Positions 1 to 10,968 of a DNA stretch of 64,000 bases are shown here, piece by piece (positions within the stretch are counted from its first letter, which is position 1; every line of letters starts with the position of its first letter). The notes under the pieces were generated by a model. That model saw only the letters and a list, made by a program, of their open reading frames with translations. It made no database searches and had not been told where the DNA came from. The DNA is from Puccinellia tenuiflora (taxonomy: Eukaryota > Streptophyta > Magnoliopsida > Poales > Poaceae). The stretch is taken from the NCBI GenBank assembly GCA_012064385.1, contig QRDG01000527.1, forward strand, positions 2,184,349 through 2,248,348, written 5' to 3'. Made by a program: the position numbers and the translations under genes.

Positions 1-2097
1 GGTCAAGTTATATCATGCGTTGGTGTGTTCCGATGCAAGTTACTCTTGTGGTTCGTCAAGACATTCCACTTCGGGATGTCAAGAGAAACAAACTCCGGTA
101 CCTTGTCCATTTCTCGGCTAGGTCAAAGTATTGTGATTCGCAGAATAAGAGCTTGTCTAGCTTTTGTTCCGCTCCACCTTGGAGTGTCACACTCTTTTAT
201 ATCAAGAGGTCGTGCTTAGTCTCATGACGTACTTGATGAAGTGATGCTCTTACCCTTCCTTATCCATCTACCTCCGAGCTACTCGGGCTCGAGAATGTTG
301 GGGTGCCTATTGATGTGGTAATCGAATATTCTTAGCAATTGTTATTGCTTTGAAAATCCAAGGACTTTGATGGAACTCTTAGCATGATTGGTAATCAGAT
401 CATCAAGCTGAGTTGTCTGTGCTGCCAAGTCCATTTGTTCATATGCACACCTTCGGTCAACAAGTTAGATTCATGTCGAAACTCTCAAGGCCACATCTTT
501 TGGCCTTGAAAAGCAAGTTTCCTCTCGCACTGAGTGACATACGGTGGTTCGTGATATTCTAGATGTCTTCCCAGAAGTATTGCCAGGTTTTCAGCTGACT
601 GTGACGTCAAGTTCACGAATGTGTTAGTTCTCTGAACATCTTCCTTCTCCAAGAAACTGTGCTGGATACCCCTGAACTAATTGGGTGAGCTTAAGCAACA
701 ACTTGGAGAGTTGAAAGACATATGCTCTATCTGAATTGGTTCATTCTAAGAAGGGATGTCTAGTTTGGTACGTGCGAAAGCGAGATAGTGTTTCCGTTAT
801 GGAATCTGCTACTTCTCCCCAATCTTTGATTTGAGTTGGGCTATCGTCAAATCAAACTCAGAACCAAGGACTATGGTGATAGTGTTTTACTCTGATGTTT
901 TTCGCTTATCTCCATGTCGTTGTTCAAACCGATACATTGCCCAGTTCACGCAACCTACGAGTTCATCTTCCTGGAGTATCCTAATAAGCTTGTTATCAAG
1001 CCCATCGATAGCATCCTCATTCCTCCATGTTTAAAAAGATTCATTCGGATGGTTGGCAGTAATGTTGGGAGTGTTCTTCTCTGGTCCATGCGCAATGGTT
1101 GACATATGTCGCCATGGGTCCGAGTGAAGTTCACTTTGTCTCCCCGGGAATAATCACAAGTTGGTCATGCATGTGCGGATTGTTATTGAGATGGTAGGTT
1201 GTTACCTTCAGTTCTCTGAAGAGGTCATGTATGCGCACCAAGCCACTGGCCGATTTGTTCTTGAATAAGAAAAGGTTGTCAAACTTCAACATCTTACTGG
1301 TGTTTCCCAATCATAACTCAGTTGTGTTTCATTGCTTTGAGTTCATGCTGGTTCAATTTTCTCTACGTAGTCGTGACCCCATGGAACTCCCAATCTAGCT
1401 CGTGTTCTGGAGCTTGACACTGTGGCCCGTGTCTTGAGAATCTAGTAACCCTAATTTTCCGTTAACTTTTGCAAACTCCCCTTCAGACATGCTAAGTCTG
1501 AAGTATCTGTACACCTAACCAACTCGGAACCTCAAGCAGAAATGATGGTTGGGGTTTATCAAGAGCATGACCTAGTCCTATTTGTAACCCCGACAAGTTC
1601 GGTGTTGTGGTTCACGCACCTCACCGGAAGGTCTTTTGACGAAATCTCTTAAATCTTTAAAAATCAACCACTATTCTAGGAGTTTTCCCTTATGGTCTTC
1701 TCTCTATCTTCAAGTACGAACTTCGCTTGATGATCGATTGAAGGATATTCAGAAGCCTGATTGTGATATCTAGAGCCTCAAGGAGAACATCAGAGCGGAG
1801 TTACTAAATGTCCCTCGGTCAATCCTTCTACTCCATCTATCGGGGCAATAGCTCGTGTATGAGGTTTTGTGTCTCTATCTAATTGTGGATCGGTGCTATA
1901 TCTTTCCCTCCTATGTGAACCCAAAGTTTTAATCAATCACACGTACTTTCCGTGAATTCATCAGTCACGTTAGGGCCAAGCTTTTAACCTTATGGAAACG
2001 TCTGGAATGTCAAAAGCGTGGAGTCCAGAAGATGTCCTTTCTCCTCATGGTGCTTCAAATCTCTACGGTCTACACATCAGGGTGGTTTGAAGTGATG
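1..2097 (+). mobile_element. Decayed Ty3/gypsy (chromovirus-like) pol remnant
   Basis: No frame stays open, but fragments of a gypsy polyprotein appear in the right order on the plus strand. A protease-like HSFISR stretch lies near 190-215. An LDVFPE..LPGF-like stretch, typical of the protease-RT linker, lies near 560-600. A DL.LGY.QIK-like RT motif is near 825-860, and a degenerate region matching the RT catalytic neighbourhood (FLEYPNKLVIKPIDSILI) is near 960-1025. Many frameshifts and stops show it is old. Beyond ~1300 I see no clear motif. It ends abruptly at the first LTR. Assignment to the chromovirus branch is inference from the HSFISR and DVFPE style. Confidence 0.6.
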
Positions 2098-2439
2098 TGT
2101 AACATCCCAATTTTGCAAAAATCAAAAACTCATGCATATCATGGCATCACACATTGCATTTATGCATTTGAGCATTTGTGAGTGTTGTTTTTATCTAAAA
2201 ACAAAAACTATTTTACTTATGTATTTTTCCTTTTAAGAAAAAGGCCTATAAAGCCACTTTAATGCCAGTGGCATTCTTGTAAATAAAAGTCTTGCAAAAC
2301 CTTTGTCACATAGCTAAATGTGATAGAGATTTTTATTCTGAAAATTTACAAATTGGTTTCACATTTTTTGGACTTATATTTAAAAAGTTATTAAACATTT
2401 ACAGAAAAAGGAAAAAGAAAAAGAATAAAAAAAAGGGCA

Positions 2440-2458
2440 TGACGTCATGCTGACGTCA
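2440..2458 (+). promoter_or_regulatory. Paired TGACGTCA palindromes in LTR1
   Basis: Two perfect TGACGTCA palindromes (2440-2447 and 2451-2458) are separated by three bases. TGACGTCA is the classical binding site of bZIP (TGA/CREB-type) factors. The pair is kept in all three LTRs just upstream of the GC-rich block, so it is a plausible U3 enhancer. Function is inference. Confidence 0.5.
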
Positions 2459-4839
2459 GCCGACCTTCTCCCTCCCGTCGTGGTCATCAATGGCCGGAGG
2501 AAACCCCCTCCACTCCCCGGCCGTTTCCGTCCACTAAATCCACCACCACCGAGCCCTACAAGACCCCCACGACCCCCTCCACCGGAGCCCCCTCCGTTCG
2601 GCACCCAAGCGCCGCCCGGCCGCCCGAATCGGAGCTCGTTTTGCCGCCACCCACCGCCGGTACAAATCCTCGTCACGGCCAACTCCGGCGTCTCCACGCC
2701 CCCCTCATCTCTCCCTTCCTCTCTATTTTCTTGTTGCGCATCTATTGACGCGCTTTGCGCTCGTTTCCGTGCTCCAGGTCGACGAGGGCATCCACGACAC
2801 GCTCGGCCGCCGCCATCCTCCAACTCCGGCGAGGAATCTCCGCCGCACCGGAGCTTCAAGCCGCCACCGCTCGCGCCACCACGTCCGCCTCAAGCTCCTG
2901 CACGCCGTGGTGAGCTCCGCTTGCCCTCACGGCCGCTGGACACGCCGGAACGCGCGTGCCGGCCCGTCGCCGCCGCTCGGCTAGGGTTCCGGCGAGGCCG
3001 CGCCGCCCGATCCCGGCCGATCTATCGTGTGCCGTTGGATCTAAATCCTACGGCCGCGTTTTATTTTTAAAACCCGAATCGGTACCCTCCAATCGGGAGC
3101 TGCCACGTGGCCCGATTTCTTTTATTCTTTTCTGTTTTTCTGTTTTTCAAACAGAAAATCACCCAAACTTCAAAAATCCATATCTTTTGAACCATGTATC
3201 CAAATTCAACAAATTTGTTGTCTCTGGATTCAGCAAAATGTTTAGAATGCAGTGGTGCAATCAAATTCAACTTTTGATACGTGCACACACTTGGTATTTG
3301 TAGAAACCCAAAAATCTTGTTTTGGCCATATCTTGAGTTCTACAATTCCAAATTGAGTGATCCAAATTGCAGAAGCTTTGTCTAGATGTCCTCTGTCCAG
3401 TAGACTTGTTTTCCAAAATTTATAAAATATTTTATTACAGAAATCTATAAAATCCTTGTTTTGCCCTTTTTGGGTGTTTTAAAAATGCTTTAATGGTTAA
3501 AATTGTTTAAAACTTGTCTTGTGGCATCATGCATATAGTAATAATCAGAGATTAATAATATGTTTTACTTGTGTTGTGTGTCTTTTGCATACACTCATGC
3601 ATGGCATATATTTTTGTATTGCTATAATGGTATGGTTGCTGATTTGTGATTTGTGATATTTGTTAGATTATTCGGAGGGTCCCGGTTACTCTTGTGCTTG
3701 TTGCTCCTGCTCAGCTGGTTGCCAAGGCAAGTGATACTCCAGCATAAAAGTCCTACTATTTTAATATCTGCACTTTAGCTATTTCAGTAGTATGCATGAT
3801 AGGAGTATTACTATTATGCTATGCAGACCTGTTTAGTATACCACCCTATATTCCTGTTGGTCTAGGTACCCATTAACTTGGTAGATGTTAGAACTGCAAT
3901 GCAAAAGGTTTTATTGTAGTATGAAAGGATAAAAACTCTACTAAGTTAATGAACCACCTAGGTGGCAATTGGTATTGCTTGGCGGATAGAGTTGAGTGTC
4001 TTCTCGAGGCCATTTCCATGGTTATACTCGAGATATTCACTTGGGAACGACCACCCAGGAACAAAGAGATTCGATGTCACTCCATGCTTTTGTTTGCTTC
4101 TAGTGCAGCCACTAGTCATATGGGCTCTGTCTTGATTAACTAAGTTGAGTGGACCCGACCGGACGAACAAGCAGATGTAGGGGTTGTAGGTGGGTATTGT
4201 TCGGACAGGTGTACGGGAAAGCTCTTCTGAAAGATCTCGTCTCGACTCTCTCCTTTCCTTCTCACTAGTTGAGTGATTAGGAAGTTTGGGTTAGTTGAGT
4301 CTAGTGGGGAAAGTGCCACAAACTCTCGAGAGTAATAAAACTATGATCATAGCCGTGTCCCCGGTTACGGACAATTTTGAGCAGCTGGACAAGGATGTCG
4401 ATGGAGAATCTCACCATTCCAATTTCTTAAATAAAATTTTGAGGGGTGAACAAGGGTAGAAATGGGACACTGGATATATTCCAGGAATTGCCTCATTTGG
4501 CACTGGAATGTATACCAGGAATTGTCTCGACTAGATGGAAAAGAAAATATTGTGAAAGCTAGGATAAAATTTGGCTTTATGCAAAGAGCCTTGAGATCCA
4601 CCAGCCAAATAAGCATATAGGTCTTAGAGTTTGCCATTATGAGTCCACAAGTGTCACTTGCCAGATCCATTCCAATGGTTCTGACCAATTTTTGTTGGCT
4701 GCAACGCTTTTACTGTTGCAGATTGTTCAGACGATGAGTAAGGTGCGTGATAGGGCTTCGAGTCTACAACCGACATGTTGCCTGTGGCAGCATGAAGATG
4801 ATGGAGACTCCATGCTTAATATTTATTTCCGCTGTTTAC

Positions 4840-4848
4840 TATAAATAA
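4840..4848 (+). promoter_or_regulatory. Candidate TATA box of LTR1
   Basis: TATAAATAA lies about 180 bp before the LTR end, the expected place for a core promoter with a short R-U5. It also contains AATAAA, a polyadenylation signal. The same site is kept in LTR2 and LTR3. Confidence 0.45.
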
Positions 4849-5028
4849 AGCTAGCTTCGAGCTATGCACTTTGTAATCAAATTACTTTGAATTCTGGATC
4901 ATGCGTGTAATAAAAATGATGCACTGTTATGGTATTTCATCCTGTACTGTGTGTGCTAGCGAGTCGATCCAGGGACTAGCACTATACACAGGTATCTTGT
5001 CTATTTTAAAAGGCAAGGTCACTACAGA

Positions 5029-5040
5029 TGGTATCAGAGC
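5029..5040 (+). other. Primer-binding site, internal region 1
   Basis: TGGTATCAGAGC starts two bases after LTR1. This is the usual plant retrotransposon primer-binding site, complementary to the 3' end of initiator methionine tRNA. Confidence 0.9.
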
Positions 5041-5210
5041 AATGTGTTGCCTGTAGGTTCGAAACCCTAGGTTTGGATAGTTATAGGTTGACCCTAGGAA
5101 TCCAAAAATTTATTTTCTGCATTTTAAAAGTTTAATAGTTACTTCAATTAATTATTTTTGACTAACCATCGTAACACTTGTTCTAATTCTTTTCTCTAAC
5201 CCTTGTGTAG

Positions 5211-5921
5211 ATGGCCGTTTTCACCCACATGACGACCCCAAGTGACAGTGCCCATAGCTTGTTTGGTAGGCAGCTGATGAGTGTCTGCAGAGTGCTCAGC
5301 ATAGTTCCTCCTATCTTCAAGGGCAGGGAGTTACCTTCTGATGTCCCCAATGTCCACCGATGGGAGATTGAGACTGAGATCCTACCACGTCCTATTGGGG
5401 CGCCTACTGAGCCCATTATCTTCACGAAGGAGTACACCACTTGGGAGACCGGACTTCTGATGGCCATGCGTGAGGCTTTGGCACGCATTTGTGAGACATA
5501 CTATGAGTTGTTACCTCAGACTTCTCCATATAGAGACTTTGGAAGGCGTGATGCGGAAGGACTACCATACTATAGTGATGGAGATCGCGAGCACATGAGC
5601 TTGATACAGATTCACTTGGAGGATCTCGAGTTGCTGGCCCATAGGACCGAAACTATCCTACGTGCAGAGATGGGAGTACTGGATCATGCCAAGGAGTTGA
5701 TCGAGGCACAGAGAGTGCAGATTGAGACTGCTGAGGAGCTAGCAGAGGCACAGGAGGCCCAGAAGCAGAAGCTCATGGAGGATAACCAGAAGCTGGAGGC
5801 AGAGAATCTCAAGCTAGGGAACAAGGTGGACCAACAGCAGGCGATGATAGCAGCCCTGCAGGAGCAGTGTGCTCGTCTCACCAAGGAGGATCCAGGACGA
5901 GTAGTTGCCCACCTCGCCTAA
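5211..5921 (+). CDS. Pre-gag ORF (ORF0-like) coiled-coil protein, copy 1
   Basis: A 236-residue ORF lies between the primer-binding site and gag, a place where some grass gypsy elements (rice RIRE3/RIRE8 are the examples I recall) carry an extra 'orf0'. Residues ~1-155 form an apparently globular part with PPIFKGR and VHRWEIETE stretches. From ~155 on the protein is rich in E, Q, K and L in heptad-like order (KLEAENLKLGNKVDQQQ), a strong coiled-coil candidate. Compared with copy 2, the C-terminal tail is lost by a deletion of about 150 bp after residue ~222, so the last residues (DPGRVVAHLA) are read out of the original frame. An extra ~14 residues lie inside the coiled coil. The molecular function is not known to me. 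Confidence 0.7.
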   Translation: MAVFTHMTTPSDSAHSLFGRQLMSVCRVLSIVPPIFKGRELPSDVPNVHRWEIETEILPRPIGAPTEPIIFTKEYTTWETGLLMAMREALARICETYYELLPQTSPYRDFGRRDAEGLPYYSDGDREHMSLIQIHLEDLELLAHRTETILRAEMGVLDHAKELIEAQRVQIETAEELAEAQEAQKQKLMEDNQKLEAENLKLGNKVDQQQAMIAALQEQCARLTKEDPGRVVAHLA

Positions 5922-6148
5922 ATAAGTCGTGTGTCGACAAATAACCTTTCGTATTGACCTACCAACTTGTGGTATGGCAGTACCTTCGTACTTGTTCCCA
6001 GAACCTTGTTACATTGCCTAATAAACATTTAGTACGGTTTTCTCAAATATTTCTGAGTGTTTAATTTCTGTTTGTTGCTAATTGCTTATATGGGTAGAAA
6101 TATTTCTTTAGATCTGTCTATCTCTACTCATCTATTCTTAAACCACAG
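5922..6148 (+). other. Spacer between pre-gag ORF and gag
   Basis: An AT-rich, non-coding 227 bp spacer, nearly identical to the matching spacer in internal region 2. No motif recognised. Confidence 0.5.
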
Positions 6149-7228
6149 ATGCCTCCCCGCCGAAATCCCGACAACGATGCAATTCAGCAACTGATAGCAG
6201 CTCAAGCTCAACTGATGCAGATGATGACGCAGTTCATTGCGCATGCACATAACAACAATAACCCACCGCCACCACCACCGCCACCACCACCGCCACCTCA
6301 AGCTGACAGGCTGGCTAGGTTCCTAAGGCTCAAACCCAATAAGTTCTCAACCGCAACTGAGCCAATTGTGGCAGATGATTGGTTGCGCTCAATCAGTAAG
6401 GATCTGGTGACATGTGAGTGCACTGACACGGAGAAAGTGCGGTTCACTGCGCACTTGCTAGAAGGGCCAGCAGCCCAATGGTGGGATACCTACCAGATCA
6501 CTCACCCACTGGATGGACTCACGTGGGAGACTTTTAAGGAGGGATTTCGCAATGCACACATTTCCACGGGTATTATGAACTTAAAGAAAGAGGAGTTCTG
6601 TAGCCTGAGGCAGGGTAACAGGTCGCTCAAGGAGTATATGGATGACTTCTACACGTTGTCTCGTTACGCTCCTGAGGATATTGACACCGATGGAAAAAGA
6701 AGGGAGAAATTCCTTAGGGGACTGTGCGATGAGCTCAAGATCCCTTTGTCTGTAGCTTATGCCCCAAATTACCAGACCCTCCTTGATCAAGCAGTAACAC
6801 TGGAGGACAATATGAAGAAGGCTGAGAACCGTAAGAGGAAGAATACTGCCGGCAAGCACTACGCAGAACCTTCATATAAGAAACACTCTTCTTATGAAGG
6901 CAATAGTGGTTACAAGCATGGAAATTATCATAGTGGTGGGAATAACCACAAACACCATGGACATAACCACCATGGTGGATTCAAAGGAGGCAATGGAGGA
7001 TTCAAGGGAAATGCTCACAATGGACACCAAGGAAACAACAGTGGTAATGGGCAGCATCGCCCAAATTTTGAGACTAAGAAGGATATCAGTCAGGTGTTAT
7101 GTTTCAAATGCAAGAACAAAGGACATTACGCAACTGATTGCCCAGAAAGGAAGACCGAGGGAGCTGCCAAGCCCAACCCTTTCCAGAAAGGCCAAGTAAA
7201 TCACGTCAATGTGGAAGGAAGTATATGA
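6149..7228 (+). pseudogene. gag of gypsy copy 1, frameshifted at its junction with pol
   Basis: A 359-residue ORF starting MPPRR. It has a run of 12 prolines near residues 39-50. The Ty3-type gag core (retrotrans_gag) covers ~55-220 with W..F...F..A and LRQGNRSLKEYMDDF stretches. A His/Gly/Asn-rich linker follows at ~250-310, then a zinc knuckle CFKCKNKGHYATDC of the CX2CX4HX4C type. Gag packages the RNA and forms the particle. In this family gag and pol read as a single frame (inferred by comparing the two copies). Here one extra base near 7215 throws the reader into an early stop, so protease and RT would not be made from this frame. Otherwise gag looks intact. Confidence 0.9.
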
Positions 7229-10200
7229 TGAACCTGATGCTGTGATTGGTACGTTCCTACTCAACTCCTTTACAGCATTAGTTTTATTCGATACCGGAGC
7301 ATCACATTCATTCATATCAAGAGCTTTTGTTAACAATAATGAGTTACCCACGGAAACCATGAGAAATCCCATGAGGGTAAATTCTCCAGGGGGAGAAATG
7401 TTAGTACATGCCTGGTGTAGGAAATTGGATTTAAAGATTGGGAAACATCATTTTCCAGTCGACCTAATCATCCTAGAATCCCAAGGTCTGGATGTCATAC
7501 TAGGGATGGATTGGATGACCCGTTTTGAAGGAGTTATAGATTGCGTAGACAGAGCGATTTCACTCACTACCCCAGAGAAGAAAAGGATCAGATTTAAGTC
7601 TAAATTCAAATTGAGACAGGTTAAGCTCAATTCTCTTAAGGGGGTTAGCCTTGAAGAGGTACCCATAGTGAGAGAATATCCTGATGTGTTTCCGGAAGAA
7701 TTGCCGGGAATGCCACCAGATAGAGAAGTGGAGTTTCTCATCGAGTTAGTGCCAGGCACAGGACCCATAGCCAAGAGACCGTATCCAATGGCCATGGATG
7801 AGTTAAAAGAGCTCAAGAAGCAGTTGGATGAACACCTACAGAAAGGATTTATTCGCCCAAGTTCATCACCTTGGGGAGCACCGATATTGTTTGTTGAGAA
7901 GAAAGACAATACCCAGAGGCTAGTTACAGACTATCGGGCACTAAATGAGGTAACCATCAAGAACAAGTACCCAATACCAAAAATCAATGATTTGTTTGAT
8001 CAGTTAGAGGGTGCTTGTGTGTTTTCCAAGATCGATTTACGGTCAGGGTATTTCCAAATGAAAGTTCGAGAACTCGATATACCTAAGACGGCGTTCACTA
8101 CCAGATATGGACTATATGAATACACGGTGATGCCATTTGGACTGACCAATGCGCCAGCTTATTTTATGAACATGATGAATAAAGTATTCATGGATTTTCT
8201 GGATAAGTTTGTTGTTGTATTCATTGATGACATACTTGTCTACTCCAAGAGTCACAAGGAACATGAGGAACACCTGCACCGAGTGTTACAGAGACTCAGG
8301 GAGCATAAGTTGTATGCTAAATTTAGTAAATGTGAATTTTGGTTGGAGAAAGTTGGTTTCCTAGGCCACGTAGTGACGAAGGAAGGAATTGCAGTGGATC
8401 CTGAGAAGGTGTCTGCAGTAACTAACTGGGAACCGCCAAAGAATGTTGGGGAAATCCGAAGTTTCTTAGGTTTGGCGGGTTATTATCGGAGGTTTATTGA
8501 AAATTTCTCCAAAATCGCCAAGCCTATGACAGAACTATTGAAGAAGGATAAGAAGTTTGAGTGGACTGACGCATGTGAATCTAGCTTTCAAGAACTAAAG
8601 AAGCAATTAGTATCCGCCCCTGTTCTGTGTCTACCAGATATAGAGAAAGATTTCCAAGTCTATTGTGACGCTTCACGTCATGGCTTGGGAAGTGTGTTAA
8701 TGCAAGGAGGCAAGGTAGTGTCTTATGCTTCAAGACAGCTTAAGAAGCATGAAGTTAATTACCCCACTCATGACTTGGAGTTAGCTTCAGTGGTACACGC
8801 TTTGAAGACATGGAGGCAATATTTGTTTGGCAACCGTTGTGAAGTATTCACTGATCATAAAAGTCTGAAATATATCTTTACCCAGAAGGAGTTGAATATG
8901 CGTCAAAGGAGATGGTTAGAACTTATCAAGGACTATGATTTGAGTATACAGTACCATCCTGGAAAAGCCAACGTAGTGGCTGATGCTTTGAGCCGCAAAG
9001 TCTATGTAAACGGACTTACGGCAGGAGAATTACCTGAAGATTTATGCAAAGAATTTAAGGACCTTAGGTTGGAAGTGGTACCTGAGGGATTCTTAGCCTC
9101 ATTAGAAGTACAACCTCTTTTGGTGGACAAAATAAAGGAAGCACAGAAAGGTGATAAAGTGATGGAAGAAATCAAAAAGAACCTAAGCGAAGGCAAGGCC
9201 AAGGGTTTTCGGGAAGATGAAAATGGTACCATGTGGTTTGGGAAACGCATTTGCGTACCACAAGATGAAGCCCTTAGGAAGTTGATTCTTCAAGAAGCTC
9301 ATGACTCCCCTTACTCTATACATCCAGGAAACACTAAGATGTATATGGATGTTAAGGAGAGATTTTGGTGGAATGGCTTGAAGAGAGATATCGCTGAGTA
9401 TATCGCAAAATGTGATGTATGCAGTCGTGTGAAGGCCGAACACCAGAAGCCAGCAGGATTACTACAACCGTTACCAGTTCCAGACTGGAAGTGGGAACAA
9501 ATTGGTATGGATTTCATCACAGGATTACCCAGAACCAAATCTGGATATGATTCGATTTGGGTCATAGTTGATCGTCTAACGAAAGTAGCCCACTTTGTGC
9601 CAGTGAAGACTACGTATTCCAGTGCTAAACTAGCAGAAATATATATGAAGAGAATTGTGTGTTACACGGTGTTCCTAAGAAGATTGTATCTGATAGGGGT
9701 ACCCAATTTACCTCACATTTTTGGAAGCAATTGCATGAATCACTTGGAACCAGGCTGGAGTTTAGCACAGCTTTCCACCCACAGACTGATGGACAGACAG
9801 AAAGAGTAAATCAGATATTAGAGGACATGCTCAGGGCATGTGCACTGGACTACAAATCAAGTTGGGATGATAATCTGCCATATGCGGAGTTCTCTTATAA
9901 CAATAGCTTACCAAGCCAGTATAGAGATGTCTCCATTTGAAGCGTTGTATGGTAGGAAATGCACTACACCATTACTTTGGAGTGGTGTAGGTGAGAGAAG
10001 TTTATTCGGACCAGATATAATTAAAGAAGCAGAAGAGAAAGTGAGATTGATAAAAGATAGACTGAAAATTGCTCAATCAAGACAGAAGAGTTATGCGGAT
10101 TCCAAGAGAAGAGAGATTACATATGAAGTTGGAGATAGAGCATATCTTAGAGTTTCACCACTTCGTGGAGTAAAGAGATTTGGCATCAAAGGAAAACTTG

Positions 10201-10594
10201 CACCTCGATTTATTGGACCCTATAAAATCTTGTCTCGCAAGGGAGAAGTAGCTTATGAGTTGGAACTACCAGAGGTCTTATCAGCGGTTCATAATGTTTT
10301 CCATGTGAGTCAGTTGAAGAAATGTCACCCGGAGATGGCAGAAACACCACTGAGAGATACAGTTCCGCTAGAAGAAGTTCAACTGGAGAGTGATCTTACT
10401 TATGAAGAGAAGCCTATAAAGATCTTAGAGACAGCAGAAAGGGTTACTCGTACCAAAACCATCAAGTTCTGCAAAGTCCAATGGAACCATCATACGGAGA
10501 TGAAGCTACATGGGAACGAGAAGATGATCTTCGAGCAGACCACCCGCACCTATTTGCTAGCCAATCCGAATCTCGGGGACGAGATTCATCTTAA
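7209..10594 (+). pseudogene. pol of gypsy copy 1 (PR-RT-RH-INT-chromodomain), frameshifted
   Basis: The open stretch 7209-9809 has the aspartic protease motif DTGAS (7290-7304), RT with FIDD (8220-8231), RNase H with YCDAS and TDHKSLKYI, and the start of integrase (IHPG.., CDVC zinc-binding part, DFITGLP). A one-base loss near 9661, a one-base gain near 9910 and a one-base loss near 10499 (in the chromodomain) break the rest. Past each break the protein continues in another frame: DRGTQF and HPQTDGQTERVNQ of the DDE core at ~9700-9815, then the C-terminal integrase part, then chromodomain remnants up to the stop at 10592. Together with the gag-end shift, four single-base indels separate it from an intact polyprotein. 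Confidence 0.9.
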
Positions 10595-10604
10595 GGGGGT
10601 TAGG
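10593..10604 (+). other. Polypurine tract before LTR2
   Basis: AAGGGGGTTAGG lies directly before the LTR (two bases between). This is the plus-strand primer site of reverse transcription. An identical tract precedes LTR3, but not LTR1. Confidence 0.8.
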
Positions 10605-10949
10605 TTTGTAACATCCCAATTTTTGCAAAAATCAAAAACTCATGCATATCATGGCATCACACATTGCATTTATGCATTTGAGCATTTGTGAGTGTTGTTT
10701 TTATCTAAAAACAAAAACTATTTTACTTATGTATTTTTCCTTTTAAGAAAAAGGCCTATAAAGCCACTTTAATGCCAGTGGCATTCTTGTAAATAAAAGT
10801 TTTGCAAAACCTTTGTCACATAGCTAAATGTGATAGAGATTTTTATTCTGAAAATTTACAAATTGGTTTCATAATTTTTGGACTTATATTTAAAAAGTTA
10901 TTAAACATTTACAGAAAAAGGAAAAAGAAAAAGAATAAAAAAAAGGGCA

Positions 10950-10968
10950 TGACGTCATGCTGACGTCA
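10950..10968 (+). promoter_or_regulatory. Paired TGACGTCA palindromes in LTR2
   Basis: Two TGACGTCA sites (10950-10957, 10961-10968) with the same three-base spacing as in LTR1. Confidence 0.5.

Larger units (their letters stand above)
2098..5026 (+). repeat. LTR1 (2929 bp) of the gypsy complex
   Basis: Starts TGTAACATCCC and ends CACTACA, bounded on the right by a primer-binding site. The interior has an AT-rich U3 start (2098-2440), a GC-rich block (about 2450-3060), a second AT-rich part, and a TATA-like site near 4840. It aligns along its length with LTR2 and LTR3. It differs from both at shared positions in its 3' half (for example CTAGGTGG at 3956 against CTGGGTGG in the others), so it is the odd one out there. 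Confidence 0.92.

Noticed and set aside
2447..3070. Proline-rich ORFs in the GC block of each LTR (207, 198 and 285 residues)
   Set aside because: The open frames follow from GC-rich, stop-poor DNA. Both strands are open, and indels shift the frame between LTRs after ~70 codons, so there is no sign of protein conservation.
6245..6300. CCA/CCG repeat in gag as a microsatellite of interest
   Set aside because: It encodes the polyproline run of gag in both copies with the same length. Ordinary low-complexity coding.
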